Shown: positions 27,648 through 37,260, counted from the first letter of the stretch. The stretch is 64,000 nt of DNA from an uncultured Flavihumibacter sp. (GCA_902168105.1 CABHOY010000035.1:1-64000); one strand, 5' to 3'. Numbers and translations are program-made. Notes: generated by a model from the letters alone, not told the origin.

Positions 27648-29291
27648 ATGAAAAGATTATTATTCCTTGCCTTGTCATGTAGTTTGTGGGCGTGCAAAGA
27701 TGATGAAGTAACTCCTGATGTTCAGCCTCCGCAAGAAGAAAAGCCAACAGCTACTGTAACTGTTTGGGACACTAAACAATGGAGTACTGACAATCCGAAA
27801 GGCGTTCCTGCAGAAGGGGCCACAGTACAATTATTTGCCTCCCGCCAGGACTATCTGAATCAAAAACCCGCATATACAGCCACGACCAATAAAGATGGTG
27901 TCGCCAAATTTGACATTCCTGAAGGAGAATACTTCATGGTGGCCAATAAAGGAGGCCTGACCAATACCTGGCGTGATGCCCAGGGTAACACCAGGGTATC
28001 TGATACATTGTTCCAATCGGCGGCAGAGATATTTGACCTGACACAGCCTATCCAGGATAATGTACTCCCGGGCGATTTCAAATATACTGACCTGAATGGC
28101 GATGGCAAGATTGACAATAATGATGTAGCTGAAGCACCGTTTTTCACCCTCACCGTTAAAAAAGATTCAGTAAATGCAATCAGAGCGCTGATTGGATCTA
28201 CTGTTAATCATGCCTATGCTACGTACGCCGAAATAGAGGAAAAACTTCACCTAACTGAGTTCCCAAAGATAGCTGCGGCCCACCGGCAAATGGTGATGCT
28301 GGATGGCATTCTCAGTGATGAAGCCGATTGCCAGATCACGAACCTCCCTGCATCCTGGTGCGATATCGACCAGTTTAAAATTACGCCAGCCAACAGCATT
28401 GTTGAAAATATCTGGAAGGACCATTATGCCAGTATTCTTGAGTTAAACAAAATGTTGGCCAGCCTTAACGGAATACAGGGGGAAAAGGCAGATCTTATCG
28501 CCCAGCTGAGAGCCTTCCGCGCATACCTGTATCTTGAACTGCATACCTATTTCGGAGCACTGCCTATAACAGACAAGCTGTTAATGTACCCGAGTGTTTC
28601 CCGCAGCTCTGTAGACCAGACAAGAAAATTCATTAAGGACGAACTGACTGCCGTTATACCAGCATTAACGGAAGATAGACCTGTAACCAGGCCATGGTAT
28701 ATGACACCTTCAGCCGCCAATATGCTGCTGGCAAGAATTGCGCTAACTGAAATAGATGGTGGCTCTGCTATCAATTATACTGATAAAGTTATCGCAACTA
28801 AAAAGTATGCGCTGGCAGATTCTGCGGCGGTATTTACAGCTCCTGCCAGTAACGAAATTATCTGGGATATGACAACCAGTCTGACAACTGGTTTGACTTC
28901 TCCTTTTAAGGATTACTTTGTTCGCGGTGGACTGAAAGTTGACTTCTGCCCTGCTATCCGTTATACTGAAACATACCTGCTCAATGCAATGGGCCATATC
29001 TTATACGGTTCTATCGATGAGGCCAACAAGTCCATCAACGCTGTTCGCACAAGAGGTAAAAAGCCGGCTATCACATTAACAACACTGGACGAACTGCGCA
29101 TTGAACTCGATGCTTTGTATAAAGAAGAATTATATAGAGAAGGCTTCCGATTCGCACGCCTGGTATTACACAGACAGGCCGTGGCCGTACTTGGCAACAA
29201 AGGATACCAGCCGGACAGGAATGAATTGCTGCCTATTCCAATATCAGTACTTGAAGCTTATCCAAAGTTCTACCAGAACCTGGGATACTAA
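27648..29291 (+). CDS. SusD/RagB-like lipoprotein with an N-terminal beta-domain extension
   Basis: The protein is 547 residues. Lipoprotein signal MKRLLFLALSCSLWAC. A prealbumin/Cna-B-like domain follows (about 33-140, GVPAEGATVQLFASRQDYLNQK and TTNKDGVAKFDIPEGEYF), then an EF-hand-like loop, DLNGDGKIDNNDV (about 149-161). The rest has SusD features: AQLRAFRAYLYLELHTYFGALPI, TPSAANMLLARIAL, and the ending KEELYREGFRFARLVLHR with LLPIP. SusD proteins sit on the outer surface and pass glycans or peptides to a SusC porin. No susC gene is next to it, which is unusual. Confidence 0.78.
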   Translation: MKRLLFLALSCSLWACKDDEVTPDVQPPQEEKPTATVTVWDTKQWSTDNPKGVPAEGATVQLFASRQDYLNQKPAYTATTNKDGVAKFDIPEGEYFMVANKGGLTNTWRDAQGNTRVSDTLFQSAAEIFDLTQPIQDNVLPGDFKYTDLNGDGKIDNNDVAEAPFFTLTVKKDSVNAIRALIGSTVNHAYATYAEIEEKLHLTEFPKIAAAHRQMVMLDGILSDEADCQITNLPASWCDIDQFKITPANSIVENIWKDHYASILELNKMLASLNGIQGEKADLIAQLRAFRAYLYLELHTYFGALPITDKLLMYPSVSRSSVDQTRKFIKDELTAVIPALTEDRPVTRPWYMTPSAANMLLARIALTEIDGGSAINYTDKVIATKKYALADSAAVFTAPASNEIIWDMTTSLTTGLTSPFKDYFVRGGLKVDFCPAIRYTETYLLNAMGHILYGSIDEANKSINAVRTRGKKPAITLTTLDELRIELDALYKEELYREGFRFARLVLHRQAVAVLGNKGYQPDRNELLPIPISVLEAYPKFYQNLGY

Positions 29292-29343
29292 AGCCGGCAC
29301 TATTCAATAGCAGCCGTTATCTTTTGCGATAATATAAACTGTT

Positions 29344-29381
29344 AAAAAGCGTGTGTATCATTCCGGATACACACGCTTTTT
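29344..29381 (+). terminator. Intrinsic terminator of the SusD-like gene
   Basis: AAAAAGCGTGTGTATC (29344-29359) and its exact complement (29366-29381) form a 16-bp stem with a 6-base loop, followed by T-rich sequence. Confidence 0.85.
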
Positions 29382-29394
29382 CTATTTTTACCTT

Positions 29395-30339
29395 ATGAAG
29401 TTACTGAAACGTACCTTTCGCGTACTCCTTATATTGTTCTTGCTGCTGAACGTCATTGCCGCTTTCCACGCGTGGAAGTTCACACATTTCTATGCCCCCG
29501 GTACATTCAGGAATAAACTGCCTGAACAAATGAGCGTCGTGGAGAAGGGCAAGATGTTGCTGTTTGGCGTACGCCTTTCAAAATCCACCATCAAACATAC
29601 ACCGGATGTCCGTTACGAAACCATTCATCTTACAACCAGCAACGGTTTACAGCTGGAAGGTTGGTGGATGCCCATTCCATCGGCCAAAGGAACTGTTATC
29701 CTCTTTCATGGTTATGGAGGTAGTAAAGACGGGCCGATCCCCGAGGCTGAATATTTTCAGCAGCTCGGCTACAACACACTATTGATGGACTTTCGTGCAC
29801 ATGGCAACAGTGAAGGCAGTGTGTGTACTGTAGGTTATAAAGAAGCGGAAGACGTCATGCTTGCTTACAACTTCATACAGCAAAAAGGTGAAAAGCACAT
29901 CTTTTTATGGGGTGTCAGTATGGGCGCTGCAGCTATTCTGAGAGCTGTACCAACCTACCACCTGCATCCCGATAAAGTGATCCTCGAATGCTCTTTCGCC
30001 ACACTCACAGACGCTGTAAAAGGCAGGATGCGGGCCGTTGGTGTGCCTGGTACCCCTTTTTCCCAGGTGCTCACTTTCTGGGGCGGTATAGAGAATGGCT
30101 TCTGGGGTTTTAACTATAATCCGGATGACTATGCGCAGGAAATTACAATGCCTGCATTGGTTTGTTGGGGCGTACATGACACCCGGGTTAACAGAGAAGA
30201 AACCACCAGTATTTACAGGCATCTCGGTACGAAGAAAAAAGAGCTCGTCATTTTTGAAAACAGCGGACATCAATCATTCTGCAGGAAAGAGGGAGAGAAA
30301 TGGAAGCAACATGTCCGGGCGTTCCTGGCTGTCAGATAA
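29395..30339 (+). CDS. Alpha/beta hydrolase, membrane-anchored or exported
   Basis: 314 residues from the ATG at 29395; the frame opens earlier, inside the preceding terminator. A hydrophobic N-terminus (LLILFLLLNVIAAF) acts as signal or anchor. The fold shows VILFHGYGGSKDG (oxyanion HG), the nucleophile elbow GVSMG near residue 180, Asp in CWGVHDTRVN and His in ENSGHQSFC, a complete Ser-Asp-His triad. Substrate unknown. It begins 13 bases after the SusD-like terminator, so it probably has its own promoter. Confidence 0.82.
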   Translation: MKLLKRTFRVLLILFLLLNVIAAFHAWKFTHFYAPGTFRNKLPEQMSVVEKGKMLLFGVRLSKSTIKHTPDVRYETIHLTTSNGLQLEGWWMPIPSAKGTVILFHGYGGSKDGPIPEAEYFQQLGYNTLLMDFRAHGNSEGSVCTVGYKEAEDVMLAYNFIQQKGEKHIFLWGVSMGAAAILRAVPTYHLHPDKVILECSFATLTDAVKGRMRAVGVPGTPFSQVLTFWGGIENGFWGFNYNPDDYAQEITMPALVCWGVHDTRVNREETTSIYRHLGTKKKELVIFENSGHQSFCRKEGEKWKQHVRAFLAVR

Positions 30340-30345
30340 TAAAAA

Positions 30346-30375
30346 AAGCACGCTCCACCCGAATGAAGCGTGCTT
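30346..30375 (-). terminator. Terminator for the L,D-transpeptidase transcript
   Basis: AAGCACGCT (30346-30354) pairs with AGCGTGCTT (30367-30375). On the minus strand the stem is followed by seven T. It is 180 bases past the L,D-transpeptidase stop and may also stop transcripts of the hydrolase gene. Confidence 0.6.
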
Positions 30376-30554
30376 CACAAGACCAACATCCGCCTTTATG
30401 ATAATCATGATGACAGGCATTACCCGGCATCACTACAATGCTCCCGGCGAGAGGCCATAACGGCACTGTTCGTAATCATGAATAGCATGTAAGATCTTAG
30501 AATGCGTTTCTTAAAGTAAAGGTAAGCCAGCACACTGCAATGTGCATTACAGCA

Positions 30555-31130
30555 TCAACGTCTTATTACAACAGGTGTTCCCACCTTAATGATATCATAC
30601 AGTTCACTTACATCGGAGTTCTTCATACTTACGCAACCCAGGGTCCAGTTGATACGGCCCTCTACATAGTTGTCGCGTATACCGGAATTCCACTCCACCC
30701 CATGAATACCGATACCTCCACCCGGCGTAGCACCTGAAGATACCTCTCCGTTTTCCTGCATCTGATGGAACTTGTTCCAGGCTGCTTCATTGGGATAATC
30801 CAGCAGCATAAATCGATTCCAAAGCTTATCGATTCTCTTGCTCAATATATGAAAAGTGCCTTCGGGAGTCAGGCGGTCGCCCTCCTGTCTTTTGGCAGAT
30901 TGGTCCTTGTTTCCAAAAACTACTTTGTAGATCTTCCGCAACGTGACATCTTCATACAGATACATACGATAGTCACTCTTGTCGATCAGTAAAAAGATCT
31001 TCTCGGGGTCTATGTTACCCGGACCTATTTTTACTTTATACAGATAATCCTCATCTCCATTTGTAGTAAATCCTGATACGGTCAGCGTCAGCACCAGGAG
31101 CAGCAGCAAGCAATAGCGATTCATTTTCAC
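30555..31130 (-). CDS. L,D-transpeptidase (YkuD family), exported
   Basis: The protein is 191 residues with a signal peptide (RYCLLLLLVLTLTVSGF). The YkuD domain contains IHGVEWNSG and TLGCVSMKNSDV, carrying the conserved His and the catalytic Cys of the HxnSxGCxxM type. These enzymes cross-link peptidoglycan through meso-diaminopimelate or attach proteins to it. The single small domain, with no peptidoglycan-binding module, is normal for the YbiS/ErfK subgroup. Neighbours give no further clue. Confidence 0.88.
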   Translation of the reverse strand: MKMNRYCLLLLLVLTLTVSGFTTNGDEDYLYKVKIGPGNIDPEKIFLLIDKSDYRMYLYEDVTLRKIYKVVFGNKDQSAKRQEGDRLTPEGTFHILSKRIDKLWNRFMLLDYPNEAAWNKFHQMQENGEVSSGATPGGGIGIHGVEWNSGIRDNYVEGRINWTLGCVSMKNSDVSELYDIIKVGTPVVIRR

Positions 31131-31211
31131 AGGGATTTTGCAATAATATTAACGTTGAGTGTCAACTGATTATTGCAAATGGTTAAAAAATACAGATGGC
31201 AAAAATAAAGA

Positions 31212-31258
31212 ACCATCCGGAATTTCCGTCAGATGATCTCTGTACGGAACCGGATGGT
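31212..31258 (-). terminator. Terminator of the M16 peptidase gene
   Basis: ACCATCCGG (31212-31220) pairs with CCGGATGGT (31250-31258), with inner pairing TTCCGT / ACGGAA. The minus-strand tail TTCTTTATTTTTG is T-rich. It is 55 bases past the peptidase stop. Confidence 0.75.
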
Positions 31259-31312
31259 CCTCGAATATATACGGCGACGCCGTTATGTATCTTGTACTAT
31301 TGCTGCGTAAGT

Positions 31313-34261
31313 TTAGTAACCGAAGATCTCCTCCAGAGACACTTTCTTAACATCTCCATACTTCTTCAGATCGTCTACATTCACTTTCTTTTCAGATGCC
31401 AGGATGCAATAGGTATAAGGCTTTTTAGCAATGTTCTGATCATGGAACTGTTTCACATTTTCAAACGTGATACCATCGATCTGTGTATACACCGTTTTGC
31501 GATAATCACTATCCAGTCCCAGCTTCTTTGCCGCCAGATAGTTGAAGATAATACCATCCTGGGTGATACGTTCTGTTTCGATGTCCTGCTTCAGGCTTTG
31601 TCTGGCAGTTTCGAACAGTTTGTCAGAACGCGGAATGTCATTCAGTAATTCATTCATTCCATTGATGGCGTCGTTCATTTTATCGGCCTGGCTACCTACA
31701 TAAGCCACTACAGAATAGCGGGAATCCTTCTTTTCAGGTGTAGCATAATATGCGTAGGTAGAATAAGCCAGTGCTTTGGATTCGCGGATGGTCTGGAATA
31801 CGATCGACCCCATGTTACCGCCGAAGTAACCATTGAACATGTCTATCAGGGCAGTGTTTTCCGGCTTGTAGGTATCTGTGTTCCTTACCCAGTTCACTTC
31901 CGATTGTACCATGTCATAATCAGTAAATACCACCTGGTTGTTGCTCTGATCTGCCTTGTCAAACTTGATCGCTGCAGGTACAGATTTCAGGGACGCTGCT
32001 ACTGTATGCTCCTTCTGTATAGCTGCGGTAGCGGCTTCCAGCGTTTGTGGACCATAATAGATAACAGTGTGCTGATATTCCGGCAATGTATGCAGGACAT
32101 CTACCAGCTGCTGTGCAGTGATACCATCCAGTTCCGTCTGGCTCAACTGATTGTTGAAAGGATTTTTAGAACCGTACATAGCGTAATTGGCCAGTCCTTT
32201 CAGGATGTTACCCTTGTTCAGCTTACTGTCAGAACGGCCTTTTGTTAAACGGCCCTTGAAGGCGGTCAACGCCTGCTCGTTCGGCTGACAGTTTTTGAGT
32301 ACATGCTCAAATAAGGAGATTGCCTTATCGAAATTCTCCTGTAATCCACTAATGCTGATGGTCGTGACATCAGTACCGGCAGTTACGTTGAAGTTACAAG
32401 CGATGTTATAGAACTCTTTACTGATCTGCTCAGTGGTGTATTTGTCAGTACCCAGAAACTGAAGATACTGGGCTGCAAGCGGAAGCAGTTTATCATTCCA
32501 GCTGCCCATGTCAAAACGGTAATACAGGCGGAATAAGCCGTTATCTTTGTTCTGTACGTACAACACATCGGCAGCGCCCAGTTTACTCTTCTGGATATCT
32601 TTACTAAAGTCCAGCCACAGTGGTTGGATCTTCGGTGCAGGCATTTCGTTGATCTCTTTCAGGAAAACGGACTGCGCCTCACGATTTACTTCCACCGGTG
32701 TGATAGCCGGCTTTTCTACCTTCTGAATATTTTTGTCTTCGCCCTTACGTTTATAGAGCAGTACATAGTTATTACCAAAGTATTTATTGGCGAAATCAAC
32801 GATCTGCTGTTTTGTAATTTTACCCATGTCATCCACAAAAGAAACATCTGTCAGCCAGTTCTTTCCCCTGTGTTTGATGAAGCCGTCCATAAGTGCACTG
32901 GCACGGGTATTATTGCTTTCCAATCCCTGCAGTTCAGCAAGCTTTGCGTTGTTCACAATGGCTTTTACCATTGTCTCGTCAAACTCTCCTTTCTTCAGGA
33001 TCTCCAGCTGGCCAAGTAAAAGGTCTTTTACTTCTTCCAGGGTCTGGCCCTGTTTGGCAGTACCGCTCATCTGGAATACGGAATAATCTTTCCAGGGCAT
33101 TACACCGGCACTTGATTTCAGCACCTTCTGCTGTTTATTGATGTTCAGGTCGAGCAGCCCGGCCTTTCCGTTATTCATCACTTCAGATACTACTGAGAGC
33201 ATTACGTTAGACTTCACGTCCAATGCACCTGGCATACGGTAAGCGATGATCACATTTTCTGCATCAGGACCGAATACTTCCTTTACGATAGGTGCTGTTA
33301 TCGGCTTTTCTACCGGAGATTTATATTCGGCAACCGGTTTAGATTGCATGTAAGAGAAACTCTTCTCTACCTGCCTGATCACCTGATCAGGATCAAGGTC
33401 GCCTGCCATTACGATAGCCATATTATCAGGCACGTAGTAAGCATTATAGAAATCGCGGATAGCTTTCAAAGACGGATTTTTCAGATGCTCCACTGTACCG
33501 ATAGTGCTCTGCTGACCATAGTTATGTGTTGGGAAGAGGGAAGAGAGCATCAGTTCGTATGACTTACGTGCGTCATTATCCAGGCCCCTGTTCTTTTCTT
33601 CGTATACCGCTTCCAGTTCTGTATGGAATAAACGGAAAACAGGGTCTTTGAACCTTTCGGACTGAACGGCCAGGAACTTATCTACCACATTGGAAGGAAT
33701 ATCTTCTTCGTAGATCGTCTCTTCCACCCAGGTATGTGCGTTGGTTCCCTGGGCACCCATACCGGCCATCAGTTTGTCGTATTCATTGGCAATGGCGTAC
33801 TTCGCCGCCAGTCCCGATACGCTGTCTATCTGATGATATACCGCTTTACGGGCAGTAAGGTCGGAGGTATGATTGTAAGTATCATACAGCCCTTCGATCT
33901 TATCGAGATAAGGTTTTTCTTTAGACCATTCCAGGGAACCGTATTGCTGGGTGCCCTTAAAGAGGAGATGTTCCAGGTAATGGGCCAGCCCGGTATGATC
34001 ACGCGGGTCATTGTTACTGCCGGCACGTGTACCGATCAGGGTCTGAATACGTGGATCTTTCTTGTTTACGCTGAGAATAACGGTCAATCCATTTTTCAGT
34101 GTGTAGAAGCGCGCCTTCATCGGGTCATTGGTAATATACTTATAAGTATATCCCGCTGATGTGGCCTCTTTCCATTCATACTTCTTTTGTTGTGCGCCTG
34201 CCATAGTGGATATAGTACAGGCTCCAAGCAATAAGCAGACTGCTTTTTTAATGAGGTTCAT
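31313..34261 (-). CDS. M16 family (pitrilysin/insulinase) zinc peptidase
   Basis: The protein is 982 residues with a signal peptide ending MAGAQ. The inverted zinc motif HYLEHLLFKGT (HxxEH) is near residue 94, and the third metal ligand is the Glu in LEAVYEEKNRG about 120 residues later. Two further M16 core repeats follow (for example AYRMPGALDVKSNVML and YDMVQSEVNWVRNTDTY), the layout of large single-chain M16 enzymes whose second half is inactive. It probably degrades peptides in the periplasm. A full promoter (34294-34326) and a terminator bracket it as a single gene. Confidence 0.93.
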   Translation of the reverse strand: MNLIKKAVCLLLGACTISTMAGAQQKKYEWKEATSAGYTYKYITNDPMKARFYTLKNGLTVILSVNKKDPRIQTLIGTRAGSNNDPRDHTGLAHYLEHLLFKGTQQYGSLEWSKEKPYLDKIEGLYDTYNHTSDLTARKAVYHQIDSVSGLAAKYAIANEYDKLMAGMGAQGTNAHTWVEETIYEEDIPSNVVDKFLAVQSERFKDPVFRLFHTELEAVYEEKNRGLDNDARKSYELMLSSLFPTHNYGQQSTIGTVEHLKNPSLKAIRDFYNAYYVPDNMAIVMAGDLDPDQVIRQVEKSFSYMQSKPVAEYKSPVEKPITAPIVKEVFGPDAENVIIAYRMPGALDVKSNVMLSVVSEVMNNGKAGLLDLNINKQQKVLKSSAGVMPWKDYSVFQMSGTAKQGQTLEEVKDLLLGQLEILKKGEFDETMVKAIVNNAKLAELQGLESNNTRASALMDGFIKHRGKNWLTDVSFVDDMGKITKQQIVDFANKYFGNNYVLLYKRKGEDKNIQKVEKPAITPVEVNREAQSVFLKEINEMPAPKIQPLWLDFSKDIQKSKLGAADVLYVQNKDNGLFRLYYRFDMGSWNDKLLPLAAQYLQFLGTDKYTTEQISKEFYNIACNFNVTAGTDVTTISISGLQENFDKAISLFEHVLKNCQPNEQALTAFKGRLTKGRSDSKLNKGNILKGLANYAMYGSKNPFNNQLSQTELDGITAQQLVDVLHTLPEYQHTVIYYGPQTLEAATAAIQKEHTVAASLKSVPAAIKFDKADQSNNQVVFTDYDMVQSEVNWVRNTDTYKPENTALIDMFNGYFGGNMGSIVFQTIRESKALAYSTYAYYATPEKKDSRYSVVAYVGSQADKMNDAINGMNELLNDIPRSDKLFETARQSLKQDIETERITQDGIIFNYLAAKKLGLDSDYRKTVYTQIDGITFENVKQFHDQNIAKKPYTYCILASEKKVNVDDLKKYGDVKKVSLEEIFGY

Positions 34262-34293
34262 GTATTGGTTTTTGAAAATAAAAGAAACATTAC

Positions 34294-34326
34294 CAAATAT
34301 AATGGTAATGCCCGGATGTGAAGCAA
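34294..34326 (-). promoter_or_regulatory. Promoter of the M16 peptidase gene
   Basis: On the minus strand TTG at 34326-34324, a 22-base spacer and TATATTTG at 34301-34294 match the phylum consensus. The predicted start near 34287 gives a 26-base leader. Confidence 0.65.
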
Positions 34327-34365
34327 CAGGAATTTGTTAAAAGGAACTATAAGATGAGCAATGGC

Positions 34366-34611
34366 CTATCTTTTCCAGTCAGGTACGAGGGTATGTCCGT
34401 ACTCAATATTAACAAACAGCGCATCAAGAGCTACGGGAGTCTCCACATGCGCTAAAAACAGCGGGCGCTCATAAGACAGACCAGTAAACGACATATCATT
34501 ATTAGGCTCCGGGTCATGGGCATATACTTTAACCCCTACAATTCTCTTCTCACATGAATGTGCCCATACAATAAATCCGGTACAGGCCAGAAAAGCAATA
34601 AAAGAACGCAT
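34366..34611 (-). CDS. Small exported protein of unknown function
   Basis: The protein is 81 residues. An N-terminal hydrophobic segment MRSFIAFLACTGFIVWAHSC looks like a signal, possibly a lipoprotein signal with Cys20. The mature part is short and has no recognised motif (KVYAHDPEPNNDMSFTGLSYERP). It sits 30 bases downstream of the outer-membrane barrel gene on the same strand, so it may be the last gene of the sigma/anti-sigma/barrel operon. Confidence 0.5.
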   Translation of the reverse strand: MRSFIAFLACTGFIVWAHSCEKRIVGVKVYAHDPEPNNDMSFTGLSYERPLFLAHVETPVALDALFVNIEYGHTLVPDWKR

Positions 34612-34641
34612 ACAACTAGATTTTGATCCCCCAAAAAAACG

Positions 34642-35556
34642 TTAAAAGCTGTTAAAACGTATCCCTATTGAAAAAGGATACTGTTCGAGACCATAATCAT
34701 GTAAGGGAGTTAGTGCAAAATTACCATAGAGTTTGAGAGGTCCATAACCCACATCTCCTGTCAGGCTCAACTTCCACTTGTTCAGGTTAAAATCATCCAC
34801 TTTCTTTTCTTTACCTCTCTCCCTGCTGATCTGTTTGGTCCGGGCCTTTACGAGATATCCGCCCATTACACCCATCCCAAGTTTAAATGCTCTTGAGGGA
34901 CGGACAGGATTACTATTGAAATTTAACATCAATGGTACACTCAGGTATTCTGCAAACAATTTATTCTTTGAAAAATTCACATTGTCCCGTATGATCTGGG
35001 TCGGATATCCGGGGACATAGGTAATATTTCTCGCAAAACGGTAATTATTCATTTCAACTCCTAAAGCATAGATCAGGTTCAATTTATGTTTATAGATATT
35101 CAGCCTTTGCTGGAATAGCCAGATATTAACATTGATCGACTTTCCTGTGATCAGTTTAAATTCTGACGGCGTAAGCGGCGCACTGCCACCTCTTGGTGCG
35201 AGTGTGTTCAGCCCTGCTGCAGAATAGGTGAACGACTTATTGTAAACGTCCGACACGCCATTGGGTGCGTAGTAAGACAATGCAACAGCTCCGGTATAAT
35301 CGCTGCGGTCCATGTAGTTATTGAAACCAAGATCCACTACAAACCACCTGGTTTGCAGGTTCTTTTTCAATTTTTCCCTGGCGTATGCAGTGTCGCTATA
35401 AACCCTGAAGATGCGTTTACCATGTGCATCCTTTCCCTTCATGATGATCAACCCTTTTACCTGGATCGTCTCAACGACACTGTCGGTAGTCTGGGCATTG
35501 GCACCAATACTTACAATAAGCAGTAACAATAAATAGCGTAAAACTTTACACTTCAT
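34642..35556 (-). CDS. Outer-membrane beta-barrel protein (PorT/OmpW-like)
   Basis: 304 residues from the ATG at 35556, which opens a standard signal peptide (KCKVLRYLLLLLIVSIGANAQ); an ATG at 35571 adds five residues. The mature part has alternating beta strands such as AVALSYYAPNGVS, KLNLIYALGVEMNNYRF, RAFKLGMGVMGGYLVKAR and a C-terminal PFSIGIRFNSF, the aromatic ending of outer-membrane barrels. It follows the anti-sigma-like gene by about 10-25 bases, so it is probably under that sigma system. Substrate or function unknown. Confidence 0.75.
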   Translation of the reverse strand: MKCKVLRYLLLLLIVSIGANAQTTDSVVETIQVKGLIIMKGKDAHGKRIFRVYSDTAYAREKLKKNLQTRWFVVDLGFNNYMDRSDYTGAVALSYYAPNGVSDVYNKSFTYSAAGLNTLAPRGGSAPLTPSEFKLITGKSINVNIWLFQQRLNIYKHKLNLIYALGVEMNNYRFARNITYVPGYPTQIIRDNVNFSKNKLFAEYLSVPLMLNFNSNPVRPSRAFKLGMGVMGGYLVKARTKQISRERGKEKKVDDFNLNKWKLSLTGDVGYGPLKLYGNFALTPLHDYGLEQYPFSIGIRFNSF

Positions 35557-35580
35557 ATCTAAAAAGTTCATTCATCCGGA

Positions 35581-36723
35581 TTATTTCTTCTTACGGGACA
35601 GGAACCTGGCTACGTTAGTTACCCCGTTGAGTAACTTACTGTCACCGTTCATCGTCACCGCCACAACAAGTTCACCTTTTACATTTGCCGGTGCTGCGGC
35701 GGCAGGGATTGCATCACTGATCTTTTCCGCATTTGCCATAACAGCTGTTTTCTCGGGTACTGCAGTGACATTTTCTGCCAATATTTTCTCCTGTTGTGTT
35801 GTTTTTTCCTGTAGCTGTTGTACCACTTCTCCGGAAGTAGATGCCGGTTGCGGTATCTTGGCCAGCGCCGTCAATCTATTGTCCGGAATATGGTCAATAG
35901 CAGTTACTGCTTTCGGCTCATTGTTCGCTACTGCATCAGATGCGGGACGTTGATCTATCCTTCTATCTGTGCTGGTTTGAGCAATGGCGCTGCTTTGTGA
36001 GGTATTCTTACCGGCATTGTTCGTTGTACGGGCAATGCTGGCAGCTTCCCTGTTCTCATCAGCAGTCGTTCCGGACGCCTCCGGTGCAGTACCTGCCGGT
36101 TTGCCGGCATCTGCCAGGGCTGGCGTATTGGCCGGCTGGCTTGCTGATGGTTTTACGGTAGATGAATTAACGCCGGTTTCAGACTTGTTCACAGCTACCT
36201 GTGATCCTTCGTCATTGCCCAAACGCTGACCGGGCAGCAACCAAACTGTCAATCCTACCACTACTGCAGCAGCAGCGCTCCACCACCACAATGGACGTAC
36301 TCTCGTACGTTCCCTTCTATATAGCGTTGCTTTATTCTCAAATGTTACAGTAAGATCAGGAGTTACCCTGGCGGCCTGTAAAAGCGAAAGGTCTTTTTGT
36401 ATATGCGGGTGCTGGCCGATCAGTGCTTCCAGCTCCCTTTTGTCAGATACACTTAGTTCGTTATCAACATAATCCAGCAGGTAACGCTCGTAACTGGTAG
36501 CAGAAAGTACGCTGGTGTTCTTATAGAGCATCTCTTTGGCATCGAACGTCATACCGGCGTCAGGGCTCAGCTTTGTGGATTCCAGTATTGCCAGCTCCTT
36601 CCGGATTTCCGGATGCTCCAGCATAAAGGCTTCCAAAGCCGCCATTTCCTCCCCGTTCAGCTCACCATCAATGGCGCTGAGCAGGAATTCCTCGTAGTTC
36701 GATATGTTAATATTTACTGCCAA
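35581..36723 (-). CDS. Membrane anti-sigma-like protein with a duplicated N-terminal domain
   Basis: The protein is 380 residues. Residues 10-68 and 78-136 are clearly two copies of one unit: YEEFLLSAIDGELNGEE...LEHPEIRKEL and YERYLLDYVDNELSVSD...GQHPHIQKDL, ending MLYK and TLYR. A transmembrane helix follows (WWWSAAAAVVVGLTVWLL, about 150-166), then a long Ala/Pro/Thr-rich low-complexity periplasmic region. It lies between an ECF sigma gene and a barrel gene on the same strand, so an anti-sigma role is inferred. Confidence 0.75.
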   Translation of the reverse strand: MAVNINISNYEEFLLSAIDGELNGEEMAALEAFMLEHPEIRKELAILESTKLSPDAGMTFDAKEMLYKNTSVLSATSYERYLLDYVDNELSVSDKRELEALIGQHPHIQKDLSLLQAARVTPDLTVTFENKATLYRRERTRVRPLWWWSAAAAVVVGLTVWLLPGQRLGNDEGSQVAVNKSETGVNSSTVKPSASQPANTPALADAGKPAGTAPEASGTTADENREAASIARTTNNAGKNTSQSSAIAQTSTDRRIDQRPASDAVANNEPKAVTAIDHIPDNRLTALAKIPQPASTSGEVVQQLQEKTTQQEKILAENVTAVPEKTAVMANAEKISDAIPAAAAPANVKGELVVAVTMNGDSKLLNGVTNVARFLSRKKK

Positions 36724-36774
36724 TTCAAAAACATATAATTAATATGCAATATTACTCGATTCCACTCACCTGTA

Positions 36775-37260
36775 CTAGATCACATTTTCCATTTTCACCA
36801 GGTATTGCTTCAGATGCAACCGCGCTCTGTGCAGATAAACCTTTACCTGTGAGGGATTTAGCTGCATAATATCTCCTATTTCCTCGTAGCTGTAACCTTC
36901 ATAATCCTTTAATAGTATCAATGAACGCTGTACGTCAGTCAATTTATCCAGTGCTTTCTCCAAAACCTTCTTTGCGTCGTGTATACGCTGCTCGGATATT
37001 TTAGCCTCTTCTTTAAATTCGTCCACCAACGTAATACGCTTCACTTTACGGACATGATCTATCATATTGTGGTAGGCTACAGTAAACAGATATGACTTGC
37101 CTTTCTCAAAAGGCACATCGTTACAGTGCTTCCACAATATTTCAAACGCATTCTGTACAACATCTCTGGCGTCCTCAGTGTGGTCTAAATTTTTAACAAT
37201 AAACCGGAAGAGATTGTCCGCGTACAGGTCCACGCATTGATTGTACTCCTTTTCCGTCAT
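36775..37260 (-). CDS. ECF-type RNA polymerase sigma factor
   Basis: The protein is 161 residues. Region 2 is seen in ADNLFRFIVKNLDHTEDARDVVQNAFEILWKH. Region 4 is seen in LDKLTDVQRSLILLKDYEGYSYEEIGDIMQLNPSQVKVYLHRARLHLKQYL. It is first in a minus-strand group with the duplicated anti-sigma-like protein, the barrel and a small exported protein, a common Bacteroidota envelope-stress module. No TAnnTTTG box was found upstream, which fits self-activation through its own promoter type, though this is untested. Confidence 0.9.
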   Translation of the reverse strand: MTEKEYNQCVDLYADNLFRFIVKNLDHTEDARDVVQNAFEILWKHCNDVPFEKGKSYLFTVAYHNMIDHVRKVKRITLVDEFKEEAKISEQRIHDAKKVLEKALDKLTDVQRSLILLKDYEGYSYEEIGDIMQLNPSQVKVYLHRARLHLKQYLVKMENVI

